Notes: generated by a model not told the origin, from the letters alone. 64,000 nt of DNA from Bacillus sp. FJAT-28004 (GCF_001280845.1 NZ_LGHP01000001.1:677905-741904), one strand, 5' to 3'. Numbered from the stretch's first letter, positions 1 through 9,786 are shown. A program made the numbers and translations.

Positions 1-72
1 CTGGATGTTTAATTAGTTTATCTGCAATAACGGATTTCAACAATGGAGCATTTGGAAGTGTGTCGTTTTGCG

Positions 73-101
73 TTACAAATCGGTAAATGCTTGTATAGAA
101 T
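73..101 (+). promoter_or_regulatory. Candidate sigma-A promoter of module A
   Basis: TTACAA (73-78) and TAGAAT (96-101) are separated by 17 bp and lie about 64 bp before the first permease start. The spacing is ideal and each box matches the consensus at four or five positions. The assignment is by eye only; an upstream gene outside the window could also feed this operon. Confidence 0.5.
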
Positions 102-164
102 GGGACGAGCGACCGACCTATAATGAAGTCACTAAGCAACGCAAGATTGGCAGGAGGTTATAAA

Positions 165-1154
165 ATGGAATCCATATTGAAAGCGGAATCAAGTAAATCT
201 GTTCCACCCAAAAAGAAGCGCAGCATTGGAAATTCAAATGTATGGGGCAGGTTGAAGGAACAGCGGCTATTATACGTGCTCATGCTTCCGGCTTTAATTG
301 TTACACTCATATTTTCATATGTCCCCATGTTTGGCTTATACATGGCCTTCATTAATTATTCTCCAGGCGGAGGATCGTTTTTTGGACAGTTTTTTACGAC
401 GGAGTTTGTAGGTTTGGATTGGTTTAACTACTTTTTTACGAATGGCGATTTCGTCAGAATAATGCGCAATACGCTGGCTCAAAGTTTTCTATCTCTGTTA
501 TTCGGATTTCCAATGCCGATTATTCTTGCCCTGATGATTAATGAAATGCGCAATGGCTGGTTCAAACGGACGTTTCAAACCGTATCTTACATGCCTCATT
601 TTATTTCGTGGGTCATTGCAGCGAACATTATTATCACAGTACTCTCTTCAAGCGGTGTCATTAATAATATATTGACTGGGCTTGGAATCATTGATGAGCC
701 GATTCAGTTTATGCAAAAAGGTCCGTTGTTCTGGTGGATCATAGCATTCTCCAACACATGGAAGGACATGGGCTTTAACGCGATTATGTATTTGGCCGCT
801 ATCTCGGCTATTAATCCAGAGCTGTATGAGGTGGCGAAGGTAGACGGGGCCAGCCGTCTTAAGCAAATGCTGCATATCACGCTGCCGTCTATTAAACCGA
901 CAATTATCATTCTTGCTATTTTAGCGGTTGGCGGGATTTTGAACGCAGGTTTTGATCAGCAATTTTTGATGCAAAATAATACAGTGCTTCAATATTCAGA
1001 AGTTATTGATACGTACACGTACAAATATGGTTTGCAAAACGGAATGTTCTCATACGGAGCAGCTGTTGGATTATTCAAATCGGTCGTCGCATTCATCCTT
1101 GTTCTAAGCGTCAATAAGATGGCCAAAAAAATGAATGAACAGTCGTTGTTCTAG
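165..1154 (+). CDS. LplB-like sugar ABC transporter permease (module A)
   Basis: Inner-membrane permease of the CUT1 carbohydrate importer class. The 329-residue protein has a short basic cytoplasmic N-terminus, a first hydrophobic helix near residues 33-55 and several more helices. The cytoplasmic EAA loop that docks the ATPase is visible near residue 222 (EVAKVDGASRL followed by ITLPSIKP). The ATG at 165 is chosen over an in-frame ATG at 123 because AGGAGG lies at 152-157. It is followed by a second permease, a binding protein and an alpha-galactosidase, so the substrate is probably a galactose-containing oligosaccharide. No ATPase is encoded nearby, as is usual for LplB/YtcP systems that borrow MsmX. 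Confidence 0.9.
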   Translation: MESILKAESSKSVPPKKKRSIGNSNVWGRLKEQRLLYVLMLPALIVTLIFSYVPMFGLYMAFINYSPGGGSFFGQFFTTEFVGLDWFNYFFTNGDFVRIMRNTLAQSFLSLLFGFPMPIILALMINEMRNGWFKRTFQTVSYMPHFISWVIAANIIITVLSSSGVINNILTGLGIIDEPIQFMQKGPLFWWIIAFSNTWKDMGFNAIMYLAAISAINPELYEVAKVDGASRLKQMLHITLPSIKPTIIILAILAVGGILNAGFDQQFLMQNNTVLQYSEVIDTYTYKYGLQNGMFSYGAAVGLFKSVVAFILVLSVNKMAKKMNEQSLF

Positions 1155-1180
1155 TACAAACAAGAAAAGGAGAACACTTC

Positions 1181-2068
1181 ATGGCAAAATTTAAAAATGA
1201 TTTTCTGTTTATGTCTATCGTCTACTTATTCGTCATCGCGGTTTTTATCGTAACCTTTTATCCTTTCTGGAACATATTCATCATCTCGCTTAATAGTGCC
1301 GAAGATACGCTGCGAGGAAATCTGTATTTGTGGCCAAGAGATTTCAGCTTAGCCAGCTATAAGCAAATTTTATCCGATAGCGAGATTTGGATGGCAATAA
1401 AAGTTACAGTGCTGCGGACGTTAATCGGAACTCCACTCGCGGTTATTGTCATTAGTATGCTTGCCTTTTCTCTAAGTAAGCGCGAGCTCGTTGGAAATCG
1501 GTTCTGGTCACTATATTTTGTGTTCACCATGTATTTTGGCGGCGGACTCATTCCTTATTATATGGTGCTCAAAAGCCTGCATCTCATTGACAGCTTCATG
1601 GTATTTATTTTACCAGGCATGATGAATGTGTTTTATATGATTATTGTACGAACCTTCATGCAGCAGCTTCCGCAGGAGCTGGATGAGTCAGCAAAAATAG
1701 ACGGCGCTAATTACTTGCAAATCTTCTTCAAAATTATATTGCCGCTAACGACACCAGTGCTTGCGACGATCGGAATGTTTACAGCAATTGGTCACTGGAA
1801 CGCTTGGTTCGATTCCTACGTGTTTACGTACAACTCTGATCTTAAGACGCTTCAGGCAGTGCTTGTCAAAATACTGAATCAGTATCAAACCAGCTCGATG
1901 GTGGGCGATGCGCAGCAGCTTGCGGATGCTTCGAAACGACTGGCTGTGTCACCGGATACGATTCGGATGGCGGCAACAATGGTCGCAACGCTTCCTATAT
2001 TAATGGTTTATCCATTTTTACAAAAATATTTTGTTAAAGGCATGACCCTTGGTGCAGTGAAAAGCTAA
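1181..2068 (+). CDS. LplC/YtcP-like sugar ABC transporter permease (module A)
   Basis: Second CUT1 permease subunit, 295 residues, about six membrane segments starting near residue 12. The EAA loop reads ELDESAKIDGANYLQ followed by IILPLTTP, the expected ATPase contact. It begins 26 bp after the first permease with AGGAG at 1168-1172, so the two are almost certainly cotranscribed and form the heterodimeric channel. The C-terminus ends in FVKGMTLGAVKS, typical of the YtcP/LplC group. Substrate can only be inferred from the adjacent alpha-galactosidase. Confidence 0.9.
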   Translation: MAKFKNDFLFMSIVYLFVIAVFIVTFYPFWNIFIISLNSAEDTLRGNLYLWPRDFSLASYKQILSDSEIWMAIKVTVLRTLIGTPLAVIVISMLAFSLSKRELVGNRFWSLYFVFTMYFGGGLIPYYMVLKSLHLIDSFMVFILPGMMNVFYMIIVRTFMQQLPQELDESAKIDGANYLQIFFKIILPLTTPVLATIGMFTAIGHWNAWFDSYVFTYNSDLKTLQAVLVKILNQYQTSSMVGDAQQLADASKRLAVSPDTIRMAATMVATLPILMVYPFLQKYFVKGMTLGAVKS

Positions 2069-2169
2069 TGGAGCGGGAATTTTGTTGGAGGTGATGCCAA
2101 TCGCGCTTAAAGAACGAATGGGGATCAAAATGTACTATAATAGAATCACTTATGAGGGGGATTTCTAAC

Positions 2170-3786
2170 ATGCGTATTAAAAAAGGGATCGTATTATTTC
2201 TAAGCGTAATCGTGGTTACATCTGTATTATCTGCTTGCGGCTCCAATAATGCTAAAAATGGCGGCAACTCTACTGCTGGCGAGAACAGCACAGGGAATGA
2301 CAAGTCAAATGAACCGCTCACAATCACTTTCTTCGATAAAAATACAGGAGATAAGTTCAGCAATACTGTTGCGGCGGAAATTACGAAGCGGACAGGGATT
2401 ACGGTCGAAATTCAACAGCCAACCGGCAACCCTGCTGAGAAGCTTAATCTGATGCTTGCGAGCGATGATCTGCCTGATCTCATTATGTTCGAGAGAAGCA
2501 GTGACTTGGTCAACAAATACATCGAATCAGGTGCTATCATTCCACTAAATGATTTGATTGAGAAAAACGGTCCAGATGTAGCGAAAATGTATGGCGATGT
2601 GCTTAACAAAACGCGCTATAAAGACGGTAAAAACTATTACCTTTCCAACTGGTACGGATTTGAAAATGAGCCTGTATTCGGCTTCAATATGCGCAAGGAT
2701 ATTTTGAAGGAGCTAGCGCCTGACAAAGCGGATGGCGGCGTGCCGTTCACTGAAACAGAATTTAAGCAGCTGCTTCTGGATTTTAAAGCGAAATATCCAA
2801 CGATGGACGGCAAAGAAACGATCGCTCTTTCTATGGATGGAGAAAACTTTAGCGGTACACTAGGCACTTTCAAAGGGATGTTCGGCATGCTGCCTTTCTA
2901 CGATGAAAATGGCGAGCTGAAGTTTGACGTGAAAGATCCGCAGTATCGTGAAATGATCCTGTACATGAATGATTTATACCGTTCTGGCTTGATCGATAAG
3001 GAATGGGCAATTAACAAGAAGCAGGCTTGGGAACAAAAATTGGCGACAGGTTCTGTATTTGCTTCTACAGGCGCGTATTGGGATGCGGGAGGAGCAAATA
3101 CGATTCTGAAGAAGGATCGTGGTGAAGAATCGCAGCTGTTTCCTTACAAGGTTGTAGCAGATGGCGTAGATCCTGCGAAAACGACTTACGGTGGACGCAG
3201 CTCACTAGGCTGGGATGCGATTACGATTACAAAGAAAAATAAAAACCCGGAACGCACGATGCAATTTATGAACTTCCTGGCGAGCGAGGAAGGACAATAT
3301 TTGTTGATGTGGGGAATTGAAGGCCAGCACTGGGATATGAAGGATGGCAAGCATACGCCGCGTCCAGAAGTGCTGCAAAGCTTTAAAGACGATTGGAATG
3401 CGTATACAAAGGAATCAGGTATTCGTAAATGGACTTGGTTTATTAAAAACGGCAATGGTTCCGACGGAACACCTTATGACTTGGCTGGTCGCTTTGAACG
3501 CGGTGCTGTCGATAAGATGGCTCTCAAAAACTTGTCCGACTCTGTTTATGACTCCGTACTGTTTGACGGTTTAGGGCCACAGGGCGGAACGCCTGAAGCA
3601 CTGAATGAGCAGAAGGTGAATGATATTGTGAAACAGGGTCTGACGAAAGCGATTATGGCGAAGTCTTCTGAAGATGCAACTAGCATTTTTGATAAAATGC
3701 TTAGTGACATGAAGGCTGCTGGAGACGAGAAGGTTGAAGCTATTTACACTAGCAATTACAAAAATCGTCAAGAGCTTTGGAAATAA
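2170..3786 (+). CDS. Extracellular sugar-binding lipoprotein (module A)
   Basis: Solute-binding protein of the CUT1 importer, 538 residues, anchored by a lipid on Cys23 (lipobox LSAC after a hydrophobic signal peptide). A Gly/Asn/Ser-rich linker leads into a type-1 extracellular binding fold of LplA type. The start at 2170 has GAGGGGG 8-14 bp upstream; the in-frame ATG at 2152 lies before that site and is unlikely. The gene follows the permeases after about 100 bp and precedes a GC-rich hairpin, so it may have its own promoter as well as read-through. It captures an oligosaccharide outside the cell for the two permeases. Confidence 0.88.
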   Translation: MRIKKGIVLFLSVIVVTSVLSACGSNNAKNGGNSTAGENSTGNDKSNEPLTITFFDKNTGDKFSNTVAAEITKRTGITVEIQQPTGNPAEKLNLMLASDDLPDLIMFERSSDLVNKYIESGAIIPLNDLIEKNGPDVAKMYGDVLNKTRYKDGKNYYLSNWYGFENEPVFGFNMRKDILKELAPDKADGGVPFTETEFKQLLLDFKAKYPTMDGKETIALSMDGENFSGTLGTFKGMFGMLPFYDENGELKFDVKDPQYREMILYMNDLYRSGLIDKEWAINKKQAWEQKLATGSVFASTGAYWDAGGANTILKKDRGEESQLFPYKVVADGVDPAKTTYGGRSSLGWDAITITKKNKNPERTMQFMNFLASEEGQYLLMWGIEGQHWDMKDGKHTPRPEVLQSFKDDWNAYTKESGIRKWTWFIKNGNGSDGTPYDLAGRFERGAVDKMALKNLSDSVYDSVLFDGLGPQGGTPEALNEQKVNDIVKQGLTKAIMAKSSEDATSIFDKMLSDMKAAGDEKVEAIYTSNYKNRQELWK

Positions 3787-3805
3787 AGTATAGCAAAGAT
3801 GATGG

Positions 3806-3836
3806 AGGCCGGCGCTGCCGGCCTTCTTCAATTTTA
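3806..3836 (+). terminator. Hairpin after module A binding protein
   Basis: AGGCCGGC and GCCGGCCT (8-bp stem, 3-nt loop), then a weak T-rich stretch. It may attenuate rather than stop transcription into the alpha-galactosidase gene, since the following gene starts 20 bp later. Confidence 0.6.
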
Positions 3837-3855
3837 AATAAGGAGCGGATGAGAG

Positions 3856-5916
3856 ATGAGAATCGGGCAATTTAAGCTGGAACAGCGTACGGAGGAATAT
3901 GTTGTTGATAATGGAGTCATTCAGGTAAAGGTACATTTGTCAGAAGGAAATGTATCGCTGAATTGGAGCAGCGGTGCAGCGCTGGTAGGCCTTTATGCGG
4001 AAGCGCGTTATGGTTTAGAACAGCTGCGCTCAACGTTCTACAGCAAACATTATGTAAATGAAGCTTCTGTTCAATCCATTGAGGATGGCTATGGTAAAGG
4101 GCTGCACTGGAGCTTTGAGCATGAAGAAATTGGCAAGCCGTTAATGCGTCAACACTTCCGCATGTACGAACAGCTTCCTTATTTGCTGATGGAACTGGAA
4201 GTAGAAAGCGAGCTCGAATGGGAGACGAATGAAATAACGCCGCTCGCAGCCTATTTGAACGATGGAAGCATTGCACAATTTGGAACGGGAGCGGACGCCA
4301 GCGAGGAGATTAGAGCGTTATTCGTGCCATTCGATAATGACAAATGGGTTCGTTTTGCCTCACATGTCATTCCTTGCAGCGTACACAGCTATGAGACAAC
4401 GGCTATTTATCGTGCACAAAGCAGAAATGGATTTGTTATTGGATCAGTCACACATGATACTTGGAAAACAGGTGTTGTCGTGGAAGGAACGTTCTCGGAG
4501 GACTTGGGCAGGCTTCGCGTTTATGGCGGAGCAGCTGATATGCAGACGAGGGACACATTGGCGCATGGGGCCCTTCGCGGAAAAAGCATCGTATCGCCGA
4601 CGATCTTCGTAGGCGCGTTCTCGGATTATCGCGACGGGCTTGAGCAATACGGTAAGGCTAATGCGGTTCTGGCACCCGCTCTTCCTTGGGAAGGCGGCAT
4701 TCCAATGGGCTGGAACAGCTGGTCAGCTGTCATGGACAAGCTAGATTATGACGTTTATACACATACTTCTGATTTCTTTGCCAAGGAACTGCAGCAAAAT
4801 AGTTTTGCCGACAAAAACGATAGTCTGTATGTTAATTTTGACGCTTGCTGGCAAAACTTGTCTGAAGAGCAAATGAAGGATGCGGTGCGACGGGTGAAAG
4901 CCAATGGTCAGAAGCCGGGGATTTATTTCACACCATTCGCGTTTTGGGGAAGTGATCCGAACTCGCCGGTGGAAGGAACCGATGACCGTGTGCTTTACCG
5001 GGACATTCTTATCAAGAACCAAGCAGGGCAGCCGCTGCCGAAGCTCGATGGCGCCTTCCCGATTGACCCGACACATCCTGAAGCGCAAGAGCGGATTAAG
5101 AGAACCCTGGACAGCTTTGTGGAGCTCGGCTTTGACTATGTGAAATTGGACTTCCTCGCACATGGTTCTATGGAAGGGGTTTTCCATGATGAGAGCGTGA
5201 GAACGGGCATACAGGCCTATAATATTGGCATGGCGCTCGTTAGAGATACGCTTGCGCCGGAGCGGGTTGGACGTCCATTCTTGATTAATTTATCTATCGC
5301 TCCGTTGTTCCCGCACGGTTATGCACATAGCCGCCGTGTTTCTTGCGATGCGTTCGGAACCATTAACGATACGGAATATATGCTTAACGCGCTTACTTAT
5401 GGCTGGTGGATTAATGACAACCTGTATCGATTTAACGATCCGGACCATGTGGTTTTGTTCAAAAGCGTCAATCAACGTGCGATTAGCGAGCATGAAGGAA
5501 GAAGCCGCTTGAACAGCGCAGTAATTTCGGGTACCTCGCTTCTACTCGGCGATGATTACCGAATGGAGGAGGCCGCGCAGCGAGCAAAAGAATGGATGAC
5601 AAATCCAGAGATTATGGCGCTAGCTAAGCGAGGTGTAACCTTCCGTCCGGTGGAGTGCACCAGCGGAAACAAAAGCGAAAATCTGTTCATGTTAAGCACA
5701 GAGGAAGGAACCTACGTTGCTGCCTTTAATTTCGAAGCGGAGAAGGAAAGTATATTGCTCGCATCATTTGCAAGAATGGGCATAGATTCCTCTAAGGGGA
5801 TAGTCGTTCGGGATTTGTGGAGTGGACAGGAAGGGCAATTGGAGACAGAAGGTGACGGGTATCGTATTGAGCTGGCACCATCAGAGTCTAAGTTGCTGCT
5901 CTATGTACAGGCGTAA
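3856..5916 (+). CDS. Alpha-galactosidase-like glycoside hydrolase (GH27/GH36 clan)
   Basis: A 686-residue clan GH-D hydrolase, predicted to cleave terminal alpha-galactosides in the cytoplasm because no signal peptide is present. It has an N-terminal beta-rich domain (about 1-280), then a TIM barrel beginning at IPMGWNSWS. The likely nucleophile is Asp432 in YVKLDFL and the likely acid/base is Asp498 in RVSCDAFG. A C-terminal beta domain ends the protein. AGGAG at 3841-3845 supports the start. Placement behind a CUT1 importer suggests it processes the imported sugar. Related GH36 members include other alpha-glycoside specificities, so the exact sugar is an inference. Confidence 0.85.
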   Translation: MRIGQFKLEQRTEEYVVDNGVIQVKVHLSEGNVSLNWSSGAALVGLYAEARYGLEQLRSTFYSKHYVNEASVQSIEDGYGKGLHWSFEHEEIGKPLMRQHFRMYEQLPYLLMELEVESELEWETNEITPLAAYLNDGSIAQFGTGADASEEIRALFVPFDNDKWVRFASHVIPCSVHSYETTAIYRAQSRNGFVIGSVTHDTWKTGVVVEGTFSEDLGRLRVYGGAADMQTRDTLAHGALRGKSIVSPTIFVGAFSDYRDGLEQYGKANAVLAPALPWEGGIPMGWNSWSAVMDKLDYDVYTHTSDFFAKELQQNSFADKNDSLYVNFDACWQNLSEEQMKDAVRRVKANGQKPGIYFTPFAFWGSDPNSPVEGTDDRVLYRDILIKNQAGQPLPKLDGAFPIDPTHPEAQERIKRTLDSFVELGFDYVKLDFLAHGSMEGVFHDESVRTGIQAYNIGMALVRDTLAPERVGRPFLINLSIAPLFPHGYAHSRRVSCDAFGTINDTEYMLNALTYGWWINDNLYRFNDPDHVVLFKSVNQRAISEHEGRSRLNSAVISGTSLLLGDDYRMEEAAQRAKEWMTNPEIMALAKRGVTFRPVECTSGNKSENLFMLSTEEGTYVAAFNFEAEKESILLASFARMGIDSSKGIVVRDLWSGQEGQLETEGDGYRIELAPSESKLLLYVQA

Positions 5917-6071
5917 TAGCGACTAAAATGGATTAATTGGCAGTAAAATGAAGAAAACAAACTGTTAATTAGGATAGTTAAGAAAAATATGACAAAATCG
6001 GTTACTTTTTCATCTGTTTCGCGTATTATCCCCTATAGCCATATAAAAGATGCTTGGAAGGGGAGATTTCT

Positions 6072-7139
6072 TTGAGCTTTACAGATCAAAATCAGAACCT
6101 AGGCGAGAATCATAGTATGAGTGGTCGAAGGCCGCCAGAGCTAAAGCCAAGTACGGTTAAAAAGATCGTATTCGGTGTCGTCGCCGCAATTATTGTCATT
6201 TATTTAGGAACAACATCCTTTTACACGGTACAGGAGCAAGAACGTGCAGCCATTTTAACCTTTGGCAAATATTCGAATGAAACCTCAGCAGGTTTGCATT
6301 TTAAATGGCCTTATCCGATTCAAGAGGTCATTACTGTAAAAGCGGAGCTGACACAGCGGATTCATATTGGTTATCGTCAAGAGGGCTCAGAATCCATTCC
6401 CGTTGATGAGGAAGCGATGATGATCACGGGCGATGAAAATATCGTATCAGCGGATGCGGTTGTACAGTGGAAGATAAGCAATATTCATGATTACTTATAT
6501 AATATTTCGGATGCCGAGCAGTTTCTGCGTAATGCGGCAAGCTCCTCGATTCGTGCGGTAATCGGCTCGGAGAAGCTTGATTATGCCATTACTGACGGTA
6601 AAACAGTTATCCAAGACAAGGTTCGGGAGAAGCTGATTGAGCTGCAGGCCAAGTACAAAACGGGCATACAAATTATTGATATTAAGTTCCAGGATATTGA
6701 GCCGCCAAGCGGTCAAGTGGCTGAAGCCTTCCGTGAAGTAACGAATGCACGTGAGGAGAAAAACACAAAAATCAATAACGCAGCGAAGTACGAGAACGAC
6801 CGAATTCCGAAAGCGCGCGGAGAGGCGCAAGCCCTACTTGAAAATGCTGAAGGACAGAAGAAATCTCGGATCCTGAATGCCGAGGGTGACGTCGCCAAGT
6901 TTAATGCGATATTCGGAGAATACAAAAAAAATCCGAATGTTACCCAAAGTCGTTTAGTATTAGAGACGCTTGAAAAAATATTGCCGAACGCCAAAATCTT
7001 TATTACGAATTCAAATAGCGATACGGTAAACTATTTGCCGCTAAATGAGTTGCTGCGCAGCGGAACGGGCAGCACGACGACTCCGCCGGCATCAACGCCG
7101 CCAGTCACAGAAGCTCCGCAAGGAGGTGACGCACAATGA
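6072..7139 (+). CDS. hflK: HflK-like SPFH/band-7 membrane protein
   Basis: A 355-residue SPFH (prohibitin-type) protein with a short cytoplasmic tail, one transmembrane helix at about residues 32-52, and a band-7 domain starting at FYTVQEQERAAILTFGKY. A long Ala/Glu-rich helical region follows, then a Pro/Thr-rich end. In Gram-negatives HflK and HflC form a cage that restrains the FtsH protease; that role here is extrapolated. The TTG start at 6072 has GGAAGGGGAG 6-15 bp before it; a further in-frame TTG at 6054 has no ribosome site. It overlaps hflC by 4 bp. Confidence 0.85.
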   Translation: MSFTDQNQNLGENHSMSGRRPPELKPSTVKKIVFGVVAAIIVIYLGTTSFYTVQEQERAAILTFGKYSNETSAGLHFKWPYPIQEVITVKAELTQRIHIGYRQEGSESIPVDEEAMMITGDENIVSADAVVQWKISNIHDYLYNISDAEQFLRNAASSSIRAVIGSEKLDYAITDGKTVIQDKVREKLIELQAKYKTGIQIIDIKFQDIEPPSGQVAEAFREVTNAREEKNTKINNAAKYENDRIPKARGEAQALLENAEGQKKSRILNAEGDVAKFNAIFGEYKKNPNVTQSRLVLETLEKILPNAKIFITNSNSDTVNYLPLNELLRSGTGSTTTPPASTPPVTEAPQGGDAQ

Positions 7140-8002
7140 AAAGAAACCAATGGTTAACGATTATTGTTGTACTGGTTGTTGTTATATTGGGCTCAGGCTC
7201 GATGTATATCGTGAAGGAAGGCGAGTATAAGGTTGTGCTTCGGTTTGGTGAAGCGATGAGAGCCGTACCAGAGCCGGGCCTAAAGTTTAAACTTCCGTTT
7301 ATTGAGAACGTATCGACGCTGCCTAAATATCAAATGACATATGAAAGCACTCCAACAACGATTCTAACGAAGGATCAGAAGCCGATCGTAGTAGACAACT
7401 ATACGGTATGGCGCATCACGAATGCATCGCAATTTTTAAGAACGGTGCAGTCGGTCAGCGGCGGTATTCAGCGGATCGATGAGGCTGTGTACAACTCTGT
7501 TCGGCGCAAGCTCTCAGAGGTCAATTACGATAATATCATTAGCGAGAACACAGCGCGCGGCAATATTAACGATGAGATTACCAAGGATGTTGTGTCGGCG
7601 TTAACTCGTGATAATTATGGTATTGAAGTCATCGATGTCCGCATTAAACGTACCGATTTGCCGGAGGAAAACAAGCAAAGCGTATACAACCGGATGATTT
7701 CGGATCGTCAATCGATCGCAGCACGCTACCTGTCCGAGGGTGATGAGGAGTCGCGAAAAATTACTTCCAAAGCGGATCGTACAGCTACGGAGCTATTAGC
7801 GCAAGCGCAAGCTGATTCCAAAAAAATCGTCGCTGAAGGCGAGCGTGAAGCAGCAGTTATCTATAATAAGGCATATGGCAGTGATCCGCAGTTCTACAAT
7901 TTCTACCGGACTTTGGAGAGTTATGCAACGACGTTGAAAAACGAGCCAGTCATTATGATACCTATTGATTCACCCTATGCAAAAATTTTATTAGGTCAAT
8001 AG
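7136..8002 (+). CDS. hflC: HflC-like SPFH/band-7 membrane protein
   Basis: A 288-residue partner of the preceding protein: an N-terminal membrane helix (residues about 7-25), band-7 domain starting at YIVKEGEYKVVLRFGEA, then a charged helical segment including LLAQAQADSKKIVAEGERE, typical of HflC. The ATG overlaps the hflK stop as ATGA and has AAGGAGGTGA upstream, so the two are translationally coupled and probably made in equal amounts. A strong terminator follows. The likely partner, FtsH, is not in the window. Confidence 0.88.
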   Translation: MKRNQWLTIIVVLVVVILGSGSMYIVKEGEYKVVLRFGEAMRAVPEPGLKFKLPFIENVSTLPKYQMTYESTPTTILTKDQKPIVVDNYTVWRITNASQFLRTVQSVSGGIQRIDEAVYNSVRRKLSEVNYDNIISENTARGNINDEITKDVVSALTRDNYGIEVIDVRIKRTDLPEENKQSVYNRMISDRQSIAARYLSEGDEESRKITSKADRTATELLAQAQADSKKIVAEGEREAAVIYNKAYGSDPQFYNFYRTLESYATTLKNEPVIMIPIDSPYAKILLGQ

Positions 8003-8006
8003 TTGA

Positions 8007-8041
8007 ACACCCCTTTGCTGATGCAAAGGGGTGTTTTTTTT
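8007..8041 (+). terminator. Rho-independent terminator after hflC
   Basis: A 12-bp perfect stem (ACACCCCTTTGC with its complement), a 4-nt loop and eight T residues. Confidence 0.93.
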
Positions 8042-8223
8042 GGAACGCACATAAACAGATTATGAAACCTGCATAGTCCGTCCATTCACCATGCCTGATA
8101 ATCTATAAGTTATGGTTGGAATAGCAACCAATATGTTGTGAATATGCCCTATATGGGGTGAAGGCGGTTTGATACGATAAGAAGGAACGAACGAACGATT
8201 CCTACACAAATCGGAGGTACAGC

Positions 8224-9696
8224 ATGCATATTTCTTTTGAAACAAACCAACTGGCTGACTGGAACGTGCAGTCTAACGGCAATCAAGCCGCCGCGAGCAT
8301 CCAGCAGGATCATCAGTCATCTACTGAATATCTCATGATTCAACATACATCTTCCTATCGCTCGTCTGTGTCTAAGATTATTGAAAAGCTTGAGAATGGC
8401 TACTATACATTGACGGCTTGGACGCAAAACAGCGGAGGGCAAGAAACCTGTTATATTTACGCGGAGTCCACTAGTGGTGACACTCGGTTGACAAGCCTTC
8501 CGGTATCGCCTCATTGGATACCTGTTATCATACGAGGCATTGAAGTTAGGGATGGACAGTGCACCATTGGTCTCATCACCGAAGCAAATGAGGGCAACTG
8601 GTGTAAGGTCAAATCGTTTGAGCTTGTGAAGAGTGATGAGTCTTATGAGCTGCTGAAGGGCGGAGACATCTCCGAGATGCCTCGGATTGAGGAGAACGGG
8701 GGCATATACAAAGATAAGCATGAATCAAAGGACGGCCTTGAAATATTGAAAGCTTACGGGCATAACATCGTTCGGATTCGACTGTACAATGATCCTGGAA
8801 ATCCAGACCATTGGCCTTCGAATCAACTGGATGCTAGAGGCTATCAGAACGAAGAAAAAACTCTTGCTTTGGCAAAAAGAGCGAAGGACATGGGATTCCA
8901 AATTCAATTCTCTTTCCATTACAGTGATTACTGGACAAACGGCTTAGCCCAGCATAAGCCTCATAACTGGAAAGAACTTTCCTTTGTGGAGCTGAGAGAG
9001 GTTTTATATCAATATACACGAGCATTTATGACGCGGTTGATCGAACAAGGCACAGTTCCCGAATATGTATCGCTTGGCAACGAAATACAAGGCGGAATGT
9101 GTTATCCCGATGGTGCCATTGCTAATTGGCCGCAGCTGGCTGAGCTTCTAAAGGCTGGATATCAGGCGGTGAAGGAAGTATCTGAAGCGAGCAAAGTTGT
9201 CATTCATTTGGACGGTGCCACCGAGGATGAGAAATACGAGCAGTTTTTTGGCAATTGTGAGCGGTATAGCGTTCCTTATGACATTATCGGTCCTTCTTAT
9301 TACCCGTTCTGGACGCAGGCTTCGGTTCAGCAGCTTGTAGCGTTTTGCAATAAGCTGGTCGCAAGATTTGATAAGGATATTTTGCTGATGGAAGCAGGCT
9401 TTAACTGGAGCTCGGTTACGGGTGCAGGCATGCGAGGTCAGCTTGAGAACAATGGGCCTGAGCCGTACGAGAGCACGCCAGAAGGTCAACGTGATTTCAT
9501 GTATTCTCTGATGAATGGCATTAAGCAGGTTGAAGGTGGAAGATGCCTTGGCGTGCTCTACTGGGATCCCATCATGATTTATGTACCAGGTGTAGGCTGG
9601 CAGAAAGACGCTCCGAATGTGGTGGATAACACGACGCTGTTCGATTTTGAAGGCAACGCGCTGCCCTCAATGCTTGCGTACAAATATAACAATTAA
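8224..9696 (+). CDS. GH53 endo-beta-1,4-galactanase with N-terminal beta domain
   Basis: A 490-residue enzyme predicted to cut beta-1,4-galactan, the side chain of pectic rhamnogalacturonan I. Residues 1-140 look like a carbohydrate-binding beta-sandwich; the GH53 barrel starts at LKGGDISEMPRIEENGG (about 147). The acid/base is Glu287 in SLGNEIQGG and the nucleophile Glu390 in LLMEAGF, both as expected for GH53. CGGAGGT lies 6-12 bp before the ATG. Unlike secreted GanB-type galactanases, no hydrophobic signal peptide is visible, so it may act on imported oligosaccharides. The binding modules of adjacent systems fit that idea. Confidence 0.85.
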   Translation: MHISFETNQLADWNVQSNGNQAAASIQQDHQSSTEYLMIQHTSSYRSSVSKIIEKLENGYYTLTAWTQNSGGQETCYIYAESTSGDTRLTSLPVSPHWIPVIIRGIEVRDGQCTIGLITEANEGNWCKVKSFELVKSDESYELLKGGDISEMPRIEENGGIYKDKHESKDGLEILKAYGHNIVRIRLYNDPGNPDHWPSNQLDARGYQNEEKTLALAKRAKDMGFQIQFSFHYSDYWTNGLAQHKPHNWKELSFVELREVLYQYTRAFMTRLIEQGTVPEYVSLGNEIQGGMCYPDGAIANWPQLAELLKAGYQAVKEVSEASKVVIHLDGATEDEKYEQFFGNCERYSVPYDIIGPSYYPFWTQASVQQLVAFCNKLVARFDKDILLMEAGFNWSSVTGAGMRGQLENNGPEPYESTPEGQRDFMYSLMNGIKQVEGGRCLGVLYWDPIMIYVPGVGWQKDAPNVVDNTTLFDFEGNALPSMLAYKYNN

Positions 9697-9786
9697 AGGC
9701 TTACTATATGAGCATGTATTGGAGGGATGGCTAGTGAAATTGGCTAGCGGCAGCAATTTGCTCGGCTTGTAATCGCCATCTTCCAC

